From NCBI GenBank assembly GCA_033032865.1, contig JAWHQI010000049.1, forward strand, positions 8,977,001 to 9,041,000: 64,000 nucleotides of DNA. Reading direction: 5' to 3'. How positions within the stretch are numbered: the stretch's first letter is position 1; each line of letters begins with the position of its first letter. This DNA comes from Dactylorhiza incarnata. Lineage: Eukaryota; Streptophyta; Magnoliopsida; Asparagales; Orchidaceae. Below the pieces are notes generated by a model. The model saw only the letters and a program-made list of their open reading frames with translations, had not been told where the DNA came from and did not search any database. Below, piece after piece: positions 32,455-44,646 of this stretch. The position numbers and the translations under genes are program-made.

Positions 32455-35080
32455 ATGGCCTTCTCTGGAGTGCAGAAGGAAATGAGATCCATGAAGTTGC
32501 CTATATACAGCAAAGATAACTATGGCATATGGAAGCAAAGGATCAGACTGTTTATGGAAGCTTCTGATCCTAGGATTTATACTACAGTTATGGAAGGACC
32601 TTTAACCTTTCGAACTACCTCCACTATAGTTCCAACTAGAAGGGTGGCCAAACTATTTAAAGACATGACCAAGGATGAACTTGAGCAGTTCACCATGGAC
32701 AAAAGGGCCCAGAACATCATAGTTAATGTTATTGATGATTCGACATTTCAAAACTTGGTACACTGCACTTCTGCCAAGGAAATGTGGGATACATTGGTAG
32801 TATATATGGAAGGGCCAGCTAAAGTAAGGGATGATAGAAAATCACTCCTTAACCAAGAATATGAAGCTTTCAGACAGCTGGCCCAGGAAAGCATATCCAT
32901 GTGCTATGAGAGGTTCTTCAGAATAGTCAATGAGCTGAGAACCTATGAGAGGGCATTCACCAACTATGAACTGAATGATAAGTTCCATAGGTCTCTAACA
33001 AGGGACTGGGACACAAAAATCTGTGCCATCAGGGAAGTGGCCAAGCTTGGTGAGACCCCAACTCACACTCTGATTGGGAAGCTGCTCTCCTATGAGATGC
33101 AGTTGTCTGGAAGGAAGGAAGAGGACACTTCTTCAAGGGCTCAAGCAAGGGAGAAATCTGTGGCTCTCAAAGCTGACGGCTCCAAGAGAAGCAAGGGCAG
33201 GATGGTGTCTCCTCCAAGGAGAAGTGCTGAACCTAAAGTCAGCACCTCAGGAAGCTCTTCCTCTGATGAAGAGTTTGCTGCCTTTTCTAAGCAGTTCAAG
33301 AAGATGATGAAGAAGAAGGCATGGAAGAACATGCCTTCCTCATCATCACACTACAAGAAGGATAGCAGCAAATCTGAAAGACTGCACCCAAAAGGTGACA
33401 GGTATGATTCTAAACCTAGCAAACATGTTTCTAATAACATTATTTGCTATAGCTGCAGCAAACCTGGACATGTCATAGCTGACTGTCCAGTCAAAAGAAA
33501 GGAGAGTGGTGAAAAGAAGCATCGTCAACACAAGGATAGGAAGGGATAAAGATCCCTCCTAGCAAAGAAAGAAAGGAGATGGAGTGAATCTAATCCTTCA
33601 TCATCAGATTCAGAGAATGAAGAAGAAGCCTACATTGGGTTGTATGCAGCAAAAGAAGATGAAGATTATCCAGCTGTAAAAGTTGGAGTCAGGGCCCCTC
33701 TATCACACTCAGATAGTGATGAAGAGGAGGATGAAGAAGACATTGCCCAGCTAGGCCTTATGGCCTTCACTGATGAGGAAGGAAGCCAGAATATGTCTGA
33801 CAATGATCAGGTACCAATTCATTCCACTTCTATTGCTGATCATGTTGCATGTCAAGAATCTGAAGCACAGCCATCACATGATGGAAGTGATTCAGAAGAT
33901 GAGATGGATGTTAATCAATTGATTGACAAATATGAGGCTCTCTTGACAGCTCTGAAAAAGAGCAAGAAGCTTCCCAAGAGGCAAGCCTAGGAAATTGTTT
34001 CCCTTAAGATAACTAAAAATATCTACACTGAACCTACCAACCTGGTGGCTCAGATGAGTAGACAGATTAGCCATTTACAGGGGTTAACAATTGTGCAATT
34101 AAGCACTATTTCCCTGAAGAACAAGGTCATCAAGGACATTGAGGAGAAGCTTGTGAAGGAGAAGAGCCTGGTGGCTCAATTCTCCAAGCCCAAATCTGTG
34201 CTTCCTATTATTGACACCTTCTCCTCTCAAACCAATAGGAAAGGACTAGGATTCAATAAAATGGAAGTAGGAGAAGGGAGTGGAGAGAAGAGCAAGGGGA
34301 AGGCTAAGCCTCAAACCACCTTTCAAAAGGTGTTACTTCCTTCCAACATTATGACTATGAAAGCATTTATGGTCACTGGAAGAATGGGAGTTGCTATAGG
34401 AAGGAAAATGCTCCTTCCCATAGTGGAAGAAAGGGAATGGGATTGAGTGTAATGAAGGCTCCCCATGAGGAAATTCAAATGGCCCAACCTGGACCATTTG
34501 TATTTGGCACTTCAGCCCCTGCATTCAAGAATAAGAAGGCAAGCCCTTCTAAGGTTGAATCAGCCAAGAAAATGACTGTTGTCAAATCAGTAAACATGTC
34601 TGATTGCTTAGTGTCAGATGCCATTAAATCTTGTATGGCTGCCAAGCCATTGCAAGTTGATGCCATCAGGACAAAGAGCATCAAAACAGCTCATAGATTG
34701 ACATTCAGTCAAATCATTGCTGAGAGGAACAGGACGAATGTTGTTGTCTCTCCTCCTAAACATGTAGACTGTGCTGCACACCCCTCAAGAAATGTTCAGA
34801 AGAGGAGATATAACATTCATGAATGTTGGTGCTGTGGTAAGGTAGGACACTTTGCCATAGACTGTTGGCACAACCCTAATGTGCCATGTGCAAAGATGGG
34901 CCTTCTTGCAAAGGGAGCAGCTAGAGTAAGGTTATCTCATCATGCTAACAAGTTCCTAGGACCCAAAGCTAATTGGGCTCCTAAGGATAACTAAACTTCT
35001 TGCAGGTTAGTTCAAGTACCAGCTTAATCATCACTTGGTACTTGGACAGTGGGTGTCCATGGCACATGAAAGAAAGGAAG
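32455..35080 (+). pseudogene. Gag of the SIRE-like element plus a truncated protease
   Basis: Starts MAFSGVQKEM at 32455. The N-terminal gag domain includes YGIWKQRIRLFMEA and SAKEMWDTL. A zinc knuckle CYSCSKPGHVIADC lies at about 33448-33489 and a second, CWCCGKVGHFAIDC, near 34820-34865. The pieces 32455-33549, 33640-33990 and 34045-34446 share a frame separated by stops; 34437-34994 needs a frameshift. Beyond it WYLDSGC (35036-35056) is the start of a copia protease, after which homology ends. Gag probably still defined particle assembly before decay. Confidence 0.78.
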
Positions 35081-35425
35081 TTGATATCATGAAGTCAACA
35101 TTAGTTAGAGGACTAAATCCTCAAGGTAAGTATGTCTCTTACCTATTATGAAATTATCATCAAAAGCTATCTCTAATAATATTAAAGTGGGATGATAAGA
35201 TTAACTAGTACAATCTTCCTATGCTATGCTTCAGATTGCATTTTAACAGCTAAAAAAAATCTGGGTTCGACAAACTTAGTCTTATGTTAAAGTTTTAGAT
35301 AAACATAGTTAAGGCTCGACGAACTCTAGTTTGAGTTCGACGAACTCTGCCCTAGGATCGATGAAATTTTGGGTAAATCTTCTTAGCTGTTCCGCTGAGT
35401 CGATTAGGTTAACACTAAGGCCTAG
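35081..35425. other. Deletion scar and internal promoter region
   Basis: No coding frame. It replaces all of pol. Near 35270-35350 there are three gttcgacaaact/gttcgacgaactct copies and, near 35391, ttccgctgag, the same words that form the LTR array of this element. Confidence 0.55.
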
Positions 35426-35437
35426 TGTATAAATAAC
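35426..35437 (+). promoter_or_regulatory. Internal TATA box before the extra gene
   Basis: tgtataaataac lies about 100 bp before the ATG at 35535, with LTR-type words 75-160 bp upstream. This suggests the extra gene has a promoter of its own built like the LTR promoter. Confidence 0.55.
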
Positions 35438-35534
35438 AGACTGTGTTAGATGACTCTTCACATTTTCTTTTACTACTCCAGCCGCCGAGACAAAACTTCT
35501 ACCATTCTGTCCCAGCATTCTTCTCTTCGACCAA

Positions 35535-38100
35535 ATGGCGCCCAAGATCGTGAAGGAGTTGCTTGAAGGATATGAGTTGGTTAGGGATGTCTTTCTCCAT
35601 GCCTCACCAGAGATTCTAGGTGTCATCTCCCTCATTTCTGAAGCCGGCCTAGACTTCTTGCTATCTGAACCTTCTCAGATATTCAAGCATGAAGTGCTAG
35701 AGTTCTATGCAAATGCTAAGCAGTCATCTTCTAAGGATGGCTTATCGTCTAAAATTGGAGAGATAAGGGTGAAATTGTCCCCTAAGAGATTGGAAAAGGT
35801 ACTGCACCTACCTACAGTGGAAGAAGATGAGATAGCTGCATCAGACAAGGAGCAATCCTTAAGATGGTATGATTACAGTGATTCCCACACTTCATCTCTG
35901 AAGAAGAAAATCTTCAACCAAAAAGGGAAGCTGTTGTGTGACATAGTGGGAAAAGCCCTTCTGTGCAAGCCAGGCTCACATGACTCAATCTCATAACCCA
36001 TGTTTGAGCTGGTTGTAAGGATCATCTTGAAGAAAAGTACTTGCTGGGGAAATGTCCTGTACTAAAGGATAAAACAATGTTTGCAGGCTCCTAACCTAGG
36101 AAGGATCCTCTCACTGTTCCTGTTGAAGGCTTATCTAGGAGAATTCTCCTCCATCAAGGGTACTAACATCCACTACTTGAAGAGGTTAGATATTAAGACA
36201 CTGGATAGGTAAACAAGGGTCCTCCCCATGAGCCAACCCTCTATGGTGGCTGAGCTAAAGGAGAAGAAGAAGAAAGTAAAGAAGTGTGAGGTAGGAGGTG
36301 TTGAGTCCTCCAAGAAGAATGATGATCCTCTAGATCACATGAAAGGTGTGGGGGGAGAAGATGTCCCCGGGACAAGTGGGGATGATGAACCCCAGGGAAG
36401 AGTTGATTCTACTTCTGAGCCAACTCAGATTGATACTGATCCAGCTATTCCCCTAACTGAAGATGATCTCCTGAACTCACCTATTCATGGTAAATTAGGT
36501 TCTCAGTTAGGCTTCTCCCCTCTAACAATAGTCTAGCCTAGGTGTCTAACAAACCCATCAATCATTTTTCAGGTTCTCCCAGACAGAATTCTCCAATATG
36601 GATGCTCTGAGTGAGGGGCAGCATAGTCCTCTCTTTGGAGATAATGGTGTGGGTGCTAGTGAGGGGGAGCACAGCCCAAATGCTGAAGAGCTGCCAAGAT
36701 CTGAACCTACAATAGAGAAGGCCAGAAATGAAGCAGAGGAGGTAGTGGAGAAAGAACTGGCCCAGGAAAGGCCTGCAGCTGTGCTGGACACATCTGACCT
36801 GCTGAACTCAATACAATCCATCATTGAGGGTCAGATGTTGTCTGTGAAAGAGCTAGTTGCTGAAAAGGTTCAAGGTACCACTTTTCAAATAAGGGAGGAG
36901 TTATATGCTACAAGAACAGCATTATCTCAGGAGATCCAAGCTAGTAAGCAAAGAATAGAGTCAAGGGTGGCTGCAGTAAGGACTGAGCTGAATACCCAGA
37001 TCAATGATGTCTCTACTGCTTCTGCTCATATCCTCCAGCAAATGACCACGTGGTTTGAGATGGCCAAAAGCACTGTTGCTGCCCAGCACACTGTTCTGAA
37101 GCAAATTGCATATCATCAAGGGGACTCCGCTAAGGACATTACATTTGTAAAGAATCATCTTTACAAGAATGAAAATGTATGGGAGAAAGCAGTTGCCAGG
37201 ATGGCTCAAGTGGCTTACACATCTAGCAGGCATGTCATGTCCCACATTGACAAGGCAAAGGAAAACATTATGGAGGATGTAGACAACACTTTTCAAACTC
37301 TCTCCCAATCCATAATAGATCAACACTCTGAAATAGAGAAAAAGATATTTGAATAAGGCAAAAAGGGGGAGGAGAAGGTTGCCAAGCTAAGTGCAAAACT
37401 GAAAGGGGCTTATATAAGGTTAAATACCAACATAGAAATTGCCCACCACCTGCTACCCACTAACCAGGAAGCAGCCCACAAGCAAGTTGTGGAAGAGGTC
37501 AATAATGCATCAAATGCAATTCAAGAAAATCTTCTAACTATGGTTAAGAAGGTAAATGATGATCATTGGATCACCAGTCTAAAGGTGTTGCAAGGAACAA
37601 GGATTGCCTTAAACCTTCATGTATTGAATCCAAACAGACCTGAAGATTTTGACTTTCAAGGTCAATCTAAACTGATTTAAGATGAGAGGGAATCAAAGAG
37701 GAGAAGGAGAAAGGGCATTCAAACTGCTGAAGAATATATGGCCCAGAAGAGGATGGAAAGAATAGATGATCCATTTTATGAGGAAGACAATTTGGAATTT
37801 GACACAATTGTAGTCAACACCTGGGTCAGCCATGGCAATCCACTCAAGTATATTGACCATGTCTACTCATCTGCTGAATGGATCAAGCACCTAGAGAGGG
37901 AGTCTCTAAGGGAAAGGATTCTCAAAGAAAACATGGTAAGAAGGGAAACTCCTATAAGGATTCCCACAAGATATCTTCCCATGCCATTTCTGTACTTCAA
38001 AGTGAAGGAAAAGATCAAGGCTGCTGCTGAAGCTAGGAAGAGAAAGTCTGGTGAAGGAGAAAGCTCTTCCCAGGGACCATCCAAGAAGACTCTACTGTGA
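35535..38100 (+). pseudogene. Extra gene of the SIRE-like element: putative plant transposon protein, decayed
   Basis: Starts MAPKIVKELLEG at 35535. The section LEFYANAKQ...IRVKLSPKRLEKVLHLP resembles the N-terminal domain of the family called putative plant transposon protein (Transposase_32). After a stop at 35994 the text still reads FELVVRIILKK, LGRILSLFLLKAYLGEF and GTNIHYLKRLD with frame changes, so one gene has decayed. The pieces 36598-37356, 37489-37680 and 37738-38100 share one frame; they encode long helical, coiled-coil-like stretches and a basic, serine-rich end. Such genes sit near the 3' end of some plant LTR elements. The molecular function is unknown; it is neither integrase nor reverse transcriptase. 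Confidence 0.62.
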
Positions 38101-38499
38101 GAAGCTCCTTAAATTATTCAATGTATAAATATGACTTGAACTGAATATAAATGTCTGTATTGAACATCTGATTGAAATGATATTTCATATTCTAAAAATC
38201 ATATTGTGTTTGTTACTGTTGGCACATGTATGTTGCTCTTGAATATCTCTATTTCTACCTTCAGTACTATGTGCTAGGTTCTTAATGAACTTAAATGAAA
38301 TACATCTTTATGTGTTGTTGACATTAATACCTAATGATAATTCACATAGGTAAGAAACTGTTAATGTCAACATAAATCTTCTCTATATTTATATGTCATG
38401 AAATACAATAATTTTCAATATCTGTGTTATGACATATTCTTTGATTAAGTTGCTACTTAGCATTGGAAGGTATTTTGCCCTCTTCAAATAGGAGGAGAT
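38101..38499. other. AT-rich 3' untranslated part with polypurine tract
   Basis: No frame seen. Ends ataggaggagat just before the 3' LTR, the expected PPT. Confidence 0.6.
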
Positions 38500-40195
38500 T
38501 GTTGGGAATTTGCCCTCAAATTCCCTTGATTTGAAGAGGGGTCATCATGCAATGCTAAGTGCATGTTGTATTTGATAAGCCATATTTCTGTAAGATATAC
38601 AGGCACATGTGACTCAAGAGAAAGGGCCAATCATGCCCTTAGAGAAGGAGAAATCATCTCCCAAGAGATGAAGATTTGCCTCAATAGAACCGCTGAGACG
38701 AAGAGTCAAAACCGCTGAGACGACTGGCTGTCTCAGCGGATCCGCTGAGACGGGAAAGAAGCAACCGCTGAGACGAGGTCAGTTGCCGCTGAGAAGAAGC
38801 AAGCATCAGCTGAGACTTGGAGTGTTTGTCAAACGCAGAGAGTCGTTCGTCGAACACAGAACTCAGTTCGTCAAACGCTGAGACAGGATAGAAGAAACAG
38901 CTGAGAAGCATCGTGTTCGTCGAACGCAGAGAATAGTTAGTCAAACACAGAGAATAGTTAGTCGAACGCAGAGCATGACGAGTTCGTTGAGCGCAGAATA
39001 TGGTGAGTTAGTCGAACTTAGAGCTTGGAGTGTTCGTCGAACACAGAGTTGGGAAAGATCGTCGAACTCAGAGTATGGCAAGTTCGTCGAACGCATATTG
39101 CAAGCTCTAGCCATGGAGAAAGCTGCAGAAAGGCAGTATGGGGTCCACCAGTCTCTCCCATACTTGTCAGAAGGTCGTCTAAGAGCCGTTGAAGATCAGA
39201 GATGTATAAAAGAAGAAGTTATGGCAACTTTGAAATGTGTGGTTGCGTGCAAAACAAATAGGAGACTGTTCCATTGACGGTCAGGGTTCTCCTCACTCTC
39301 CTCTTGCTCACTGAAAAAGAAAGAAGATACTGAGAGAGAAAGATAGCTCCTTTACAAGAAGGAGCAAGGAGATCTTCCAACCTTCATCTGAAGAGGAAGA
39401 TCAGGTTGTAGCTTCCATCAACATCTCCAGCTACAAGGAAGCACCAGGTGTGCAGGAACTACATGGGACTTCAACTGTTGTATGCTGTAGTAAGATTTAA
39501 ACTCATTTGTCTGTAGGGCTTAACAGTCTGAGCTATAGGACCATTTGGTCTGAGATTGTAGGAACCTTTGGGTTCTGAGATGTTGGGCTAAAGGCCTGAG
39601 TTTGTAGGATTTGTGAAGATCTGAGGTAGGGTTGTTTAACTTGAGTTGTAGGGCATTATTACCTGAGCTGTAGGAGGAGGATTCCTCTGAGGTAGGACCT
39701 GGAAGGGGTCTGAGTTGTAGGAGGTGGATTCCTCTGAGGTAGGGTTGTTTGGTCCTGAGATTGTAGGACCAGTTGTGGTCTGAGTTGTAGGATCTGTGAA
39801 GATCTGAGGTAGGGTTGTTTGGGCCTGAGATTGTAGGACCTGTTGTGGTCTGAGTTGTAGGATTAGTGGATGATCTGAGGTAGGGCTGCTGAGCCTGAGG
39901 TAGGGTTTGGAAAAACCTGAGAGATCCTGTGGGATCTTAGTTGTAAGCTCTTGGAGCTGATATTGGAGGAGTTGGCCCTATCTAACACACTATTAGAAGG
40001 GTGAAGGGGAAAGTGGACTACCCATAGACACACTATCTTGGGGAACCACTATAAATGCTTGTGTGCTTTCTGTATGTTTGATCATTTGCTTTCTCTTAAC
40101 CAGAAAACATATTGACTAATAAAAAGAAAATAAAAAAAACCTATTCACCCCCCCCCCCTCTAGGTGATTTAGACTACATCCTTTATAAACTTACA
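38500..40195 (+). repeat. 3' LTR of the SIRE-like element (1,696 bp)
   Basis: Uninterrupted copy with the same order: word array (about 38690-39085), TATA box near 39204, ggtctgagttgtagga repeats (about 39520-39930), poly-C, terminus cttataaacttaca. Confidence 0.88.
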
Positions 40196-40200
40196 AATTG
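40196..40200. other. TSD aattg, right copy, of the SIRE-like element
   Basis: Matches 23565-23569. Together they define the insertion into the gypsy LTR. Confidence 0.88.
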
Positions 40201-40515
40201 TGTTGATTCAGTGTGCTGGAATGCTTAGTTGTTGGCTGGTTAGTGTACTTAACTTGTGTTTGACACTTGGACAATTGCATGTGGGCTGGTATGACCAGCA
40301 TTTGGTTGGGTTTGGCTTCATCCTACTACTGGCAGCTTGAGGTTGTGCCTTGATTTATTTTTGACACTTGGATTAAATGTTGTTTGCTAGTTTGATTGTT
40401 TTGAACCTTGGCCAAGCCAAGTGTTGGTTGGATTTTGACGTGAGGTTTATGTGTTGACACCTATGTGAGTGAGATGATTGGTTTTGGCCTCCTATTGCCT
40501 CTTCACCACTTATAT

Positions 40516-40529
40516 CCTCTATAAAAATC
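40516..40529 (+). promoter_or_regulatory. TATA box of the gag-only gypsy LTR
   Basis: The sequence cctctataaaaatc is followed by a pyrimidine-rich leader with many ttctt runs. Confidence 0.6.
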
Positions 40530-42007
40530 ACTTGGGCTCCCTCTTCTCTTTCATGCGTTGTTGCCCTTCTCTTCTTCTCCTTCTTCCCGTGCTTCTTCTC
40601 CTCTCCTTTCTTCTTCTTCTTAGCCGTTGTCTGGAGCTGCTGCTGAGCCGCCGACTCTCTACCGTTGGTGTAGGGTCTACTTTCACTGTTCTGTATCGTC
40701 GCTGTTGTTTCATGTTGCTGGTTCCTGACCCGGCTGCTGCTCCTTTGGAGTCCTAGGAGCTTTCCGCCACACTCCGGAGATCCCTAAAGGATCGATTGTG
40801 CAGCGAACTGCTCCTTCTCCCATCTTATTTTCCTCCCGCTGTAAGCATTCTTTAGACTATAGTATTCTTTCTCGCTGTTTGTGCGTTCATTGATTTTAAA
40901 GGTGTAGTTTTGGTTGCTGGACAGCACTTTTGAGGGGACGGAAGTCCATTTTGGGGGCTGGTTTAGTCCATTACGGGACTTTTTTATGGTTGTCCGATAT
41001 TTTTGACATTTCTCGATTGATTTATTTCGAATTCTCGATATTTTTTGCGAATAAATGTTACGATTAGAATGGGACACAACCTAGTAAATTGTGTGTTATT
41101 TCAGTGGTTTTCGCAACCAAATCCGAATTGGAGGATACTGAAGGATGGTGTCTCAGGACAATCGCAACATGAACACCGATGCGAATAAGGGAAAGGCTGT
41201 GAGTATTTTATTTCTGGAAATTACAGTTATTTAAGTATTTTCATTTTCTATTTAATTTGAAGGGCACTGCCTGTGCATATGAATTTAATGCAATGATTGA
41301 TCGCTAAATAAAATTGGGCGAGGGCAAATAAAGCGATACAACTTTCTAAGGTGATGATTTTAATAATTAACACTTGTTTCATAAAATTGTAGAGTAAGAT
41401 TAAATAAATTGGCATAGGGGAATGCAAAGGTATCGAATCCTATGATGTAGTAGAGATCTATGGATGGATTCACCAGTAAGGGTGAGCCTACGGAAAGCCC
41501 TTAAATGGGAAACCCTTAAGTGGGTGAGCATTTCCCATTTTATGAAATTAAAAAGGGTTCAGGGGTGAGTTAGTGAGTTATCATAGATATGTGCAGAAGG
41601 TATAAATTATTTGTAATGTAAGCATATTGTTAACCTCCCATTTTCTTTCTTGTAGAGCTATTTTCCGAAATACTGTCCTTACATGGTCATAATTTTTATG
41701 ACTATCCCAGAGTGAACACATATTCTTACAGGTAGAAGAACCACCACCAAGTAGGTTGCATAGGATTTTGGCGGCAGAACTTGCAAGGGTAATAATAGAA
41801 GCTCGGGATTGGCATAGAGCTAAATGTACTGGTCCCACTTGTATTTACTGTATTAAAGTTGTGTAAATGTCATACTTTCTATAATATAGAATAAAATTTG
41901 TGTGTAATGTTCTTTGTACATTACATTTTCAATGTGCTGCCACCTTTTATTAAAACCTTAATCCGATTCTCGAATCATTTGGAGAGCCCAGGAGTTTGGT
42001 CTCTACA

Positions 42008-42343
42008 ACTTGGTATCAGAGAGATAGATTTTCAATATTGTGGTCATAGACAGTACAAAGTCATAACACAAGTTAAAAATGTAGCATAATTAATTCAATC
42101 CCTTATAGGAACTTGTCCAAGTATATTCTAGCCGACAGACGATTCGCGAGGAACACGAAGTTCAACAAGGAATAAGATATGAAGAAAGTGATAATGAACA
42201 CCATCAACAACATCCTTCTGAATTCGTGCTAGCAATAGGCGAAGCACTAAAATTAGTATTCCCAACACTCTGTACGTTAGGACCCACAATTCCCCAAGTA
42301 GCTCCTAATCCTCAGTAACCTCAACAATACCCAATGAACCCTC
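42008..42343 (+). pseudogene. PBS and 5' part of gypsy gag
   Basis: PBS tggtatcagag at 42011-42021. The following text matches 45242-45590 and encodes the gag N-terminus (EFVLAIGEALKLVFPTL), with one TAG-type stop in the glutamine/proline-rich part. It is cut at 42343 by the solo LTR. Confidence 0.7.
42339..42343. other. TSD ccctc, left copy, of the solo LTR
   Basis: The five bases recur at 43564-43568, and the gag text is continuous across them when the insert is removed. Confidence 0.88.
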
Positions 42344-42570
42344 TGAAAGAGGAGTATTAGTTCTCATTTATTAAAAGTATTATTTAACTTTGTTTCAAAT
42401 TAAGTGATATATATAAATTTATATATGAGTGCTGATTGAGAAAGTAAAAATCAAGCACATAAACAGATGACACAAGATATATAGTAGTTCCCCAAAACCT
42501 GGGTACATCTACTCTTCTACCCACTGGTAGGAATCCACTAGGAGGTTGTTGATAAGGTGCCCTCTCACCA

Positions 42571-42630
42571 AGGTGATTTTGATAAGGTGTCCACACACCA
42601 AGGTGATTTTGATAAGGTGTCCACACACCA
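42571..42630 (+). repeat. 30-bp direct repeat in the solo LTR
   Basis: Two perfect adjacent copies of a unit containing ttttgataaggtgtccac, with further diverged copies between about 42545 and 42720. Confidence 0.85.
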
Positions 42631-42981
42631 ATGGGAGTTTTGATCAGGTGCCCAATTCACCTATAAGCTTTTGATAAGGTGCTTATAAACCAAGCTGCAG
42701 GTTTTTGCTAAGGTGCCCTGTCACTGGGAGTAAACTTTTGAAGGGAGTTTTAACCCTTTACAAGATGGGAAGGAGAAAGGGATAAGATATATTGTTCTTC
42801 TCTTTTTGCTGAGAAGACACTTAAAAATTCTGATTGGATGTTGAGTTGGATCTTGATGAAGATGGTGAAGAGAGCTCCCCCTGTCTGATTTAATTGTGGA
42901 GGCTCCTTTTCTTGGTTCCAAATCCTCTATTTCAAATGTATGGAGTGGATCACCTCTCATTGTTCTCTATCGACCTTCTCC

Positions 42982-42991
42982 TTATTTATAG
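42982..42991 (-). promoter_or_regulatory. TATA box of the solo LTR
   Basis: ctataaataa on the minus strand, between the word array and the leader. Confidence 0.6.
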
Positions 42992-43259
42992 CTCTGTGTA
43001 TTAAGATAACACTATAAGAGAGAAATCAATTAGTAGACCGAGTATTAGAAAGAGAGAAATATTTCCATAACTATTATATCTATAGAAGGAAAGAATTCAT
43101 TTTGATTTCAAATGATATCCATAATCAACTTAATCAATTTGGCCAAGAATCAATTAGAGGGAAAGAATGATTCATAATGGCTATAAAAGAATAATATTAT
43201 TCCATATAAATCAGATCTATAGAAAGAAGGAAAGAGATCTGGTGTTATTTGAATTTAAC

Positions 43260-43490
43260 ATAGTAATCGACGTACGTCGATTACAATTCGACGTAAGCGT
43301 CGAATTCATCCTGGCTGGACGTCGAGAGGAGAATAAGGAAGGTGCGTCGACTAAGGTGCGTCGACTAGAAGTCAGAGCTACGTCGACATAGGATACGTCA
43401 AATTCTTATTAAAGTTACTTCGACTCATTCTGAAAGAAACGTCGACAACACTTCGACGTTGTGTCGAATAATATTCGACGCATATTTACT
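43260..43490. repeat. GTCGAC/CGTCGA word array of the solo LTR
   Basis: About a dozen cgtcga or tcgacg words, several as the palindromes gtcgac or cgacgtacgtcg, in an otherwise AT-rich LTR. Confidence 0.85.
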
Positions 43491-43563
43491 TAACCTTGAT
43501 TTTTCTTTCTTAGAATTCATATTCAACTCATTTTGGGGGTTAAGACAAATCATTTTCCCAACA

Positions 43564-43568
43564 CCCTC
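43564..43568. other. TSD ccctc, right copy, of the solo LTR
   Basis: Matches 42339-42343. Confidence 0.88.
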
Positions 43569-44565
43569 CTCCTGATCTTCCTCGAGTAGTTGTAGCACAT
43601 GCTCCTTACTATCGACAAATTGACTATGATCTGAAGCAGTTCATGGAATTGAAACCACCAACCTTCGCAAGATGCTTGTCTCCTTTAGAAACTGAAGATT
43701 GGATTCTTCGTATCGAAACCATATTCCAGGTCATGCATTGCCCAGACGATCAGAAAGTCGAATTTGCATCATTTTATTGGAAGACGCAACAAAATGTTGG
43801 TGGAACAACATTGTTACAACAAAGTTCACCAGACGTAGAATTGTGGCATGGGTAGATTATCTCGGGGAGTTCACTAACTATTTCGTACCCCAATCTGAGA
43901 AATGAGTTCTGCACAACCGATTCTTGCGACTTGTTCAGGGGTCAAAGACGGTCCTACAATATGAAACGGAATTTTCCAAATTGGCATATTATGCCGAATC
44001 ACTCGTGACATCCGAAGAAGATAGATGTCGTCAGTTCCAACAAGGGCTACAAGACGACATTCATAATTTGCTAGTTCCCCTAGACATTTTGGAGTATGGG
44101 AAGTTTGTCGAACGAGCACGACTAGTGGAAATTGATCAAGGAAAATCGCAGAAGCATAAAGATAGCGCAAAAAGAAAAGTGACTAAAATATCAACCCAAA
44201 GCGAAGTTCTAGGTAGAGACGCAAAATCAATTCCATTTGGTCTGTCAACTAGTAATGCTTCGCAACCAATTGCGCCAAAATGTGTTAAGTGTGGCCATCC
44301 GCATCAAGTAGAATGCCTCAACGACGCTTGTTTCTATTGTCTCCAGCCTGGACACATTAAGAAAAACTGCCCAAAGATCACAAATAGACCTTTACTTCCA
44401 ACACCGCATCAGTTATATCACATGTATGCTGAGTCCTTAGCTTCAATCCCTACACCGACACCTGCACCGACCCTTGTCCCAATTGCAGCACCTCCTACAG
44501 ATGTTCTAGAAGAACGTTTAATTATGCCACGAGCATTTAATATGGAACCTTACCGGAAGAAATGA
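43564..44565 (+). pseudogene. 3' part of gypsy gag with zinc knuckle
   Basis: Contains the retrotransposon gag core (LSPLETEDWILRIETIFQVM...; about 43675-43860), broken by a stop near 43855 and a frame change. It then continues as a good frame 43924-44565 with LAYYAESLV and the zinc-binding CVKCGHPHQVECLNDACFYC plus CLQPGHIKKNC (about 44281-44372). It ends MPRAFNMEPYRKK and stop, just upstream of LTR 2. There is no protease after the knuckle, so the gene is gag only by design, not by truncation of this copy. Confidence 0.82.
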
Positions 44566-44646
44566 GTTGTAATAACTAATTACGTTCTGGTTATGTAATA
44601 ATGTTTAATTTTCGAGGACGAAAACTCCTTTTAAGAAGGGAAGAAC

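Larger units (their letters stand above)
23570..40195 (+). mobile_element. SIRE-like copia element without pol, carrying an extra gene
   Basis: LTRs 23570-32373 (interrupted) and 38500-40195 (1,696 bp), PBS tggtatcagaggg from 32376, PPT-like ggaggagat before 38500, TSD aattg. The internal region (32374-38499) holds a decayed gag with two zinc knuckles and only the first residues of a protease (WYLDSGC, 35036-35056). After about 480 bp come a private TATA promoter and a second, decayed gene (35535-38100). Integrase and reverse transcriptase are missing, so it is non-autonomous. The LTR middle holds arrays of ccgctgagac and ttcgtcgaa words. Confidence 0.85.
23295..42007 (+). repeat. LTR 1 of the gag-only gypsy element (discontinuous)
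   Basis: Starts tgtaacaatccaaattttg at 23295, stops at 23569, resumes at 40201 and ends ggtctctaca at 42007, just before the PBS. TATA box cctctataaaaatc at 40516-40529. The SIRE-like element occupies the gap. After removing the insertion and one TSD the LTR is about 2,082 bp. Confidence 0.8.
42344..43563 (-). mobile_element. Solo LTR (1,220 bp) inside gypsy gag
   Basis: On the minus strand it starts tgttgggaaaatg and ends ctctttca, with a 5-bp TSD and no internal region, so it is what remains after LTR-LTR recombination. Minus-strand TATA box ctataaataa at 42982-42991. Upstream of it (43260-43490 in window coordinates) is an array of gtcgac and cgtcga words. The leader part holds 30-bp tandem repeats. 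Confidence 0.88.

Noticed and set aside
36536..36598. Intron in the extra gene of the SIRE-like element
   Set aside because: The gt...ag interval would be only about 33 bp, too short for a plant intron; a frameshift is more likely.
42344..43563. A MITE or complete short element rather than a solo LTR
   Set aside because: No inverted terminal repeats beyond TG/CA; it has the order word array, TATA, leader and a 5-bp TSD, as expected for a single LTR.
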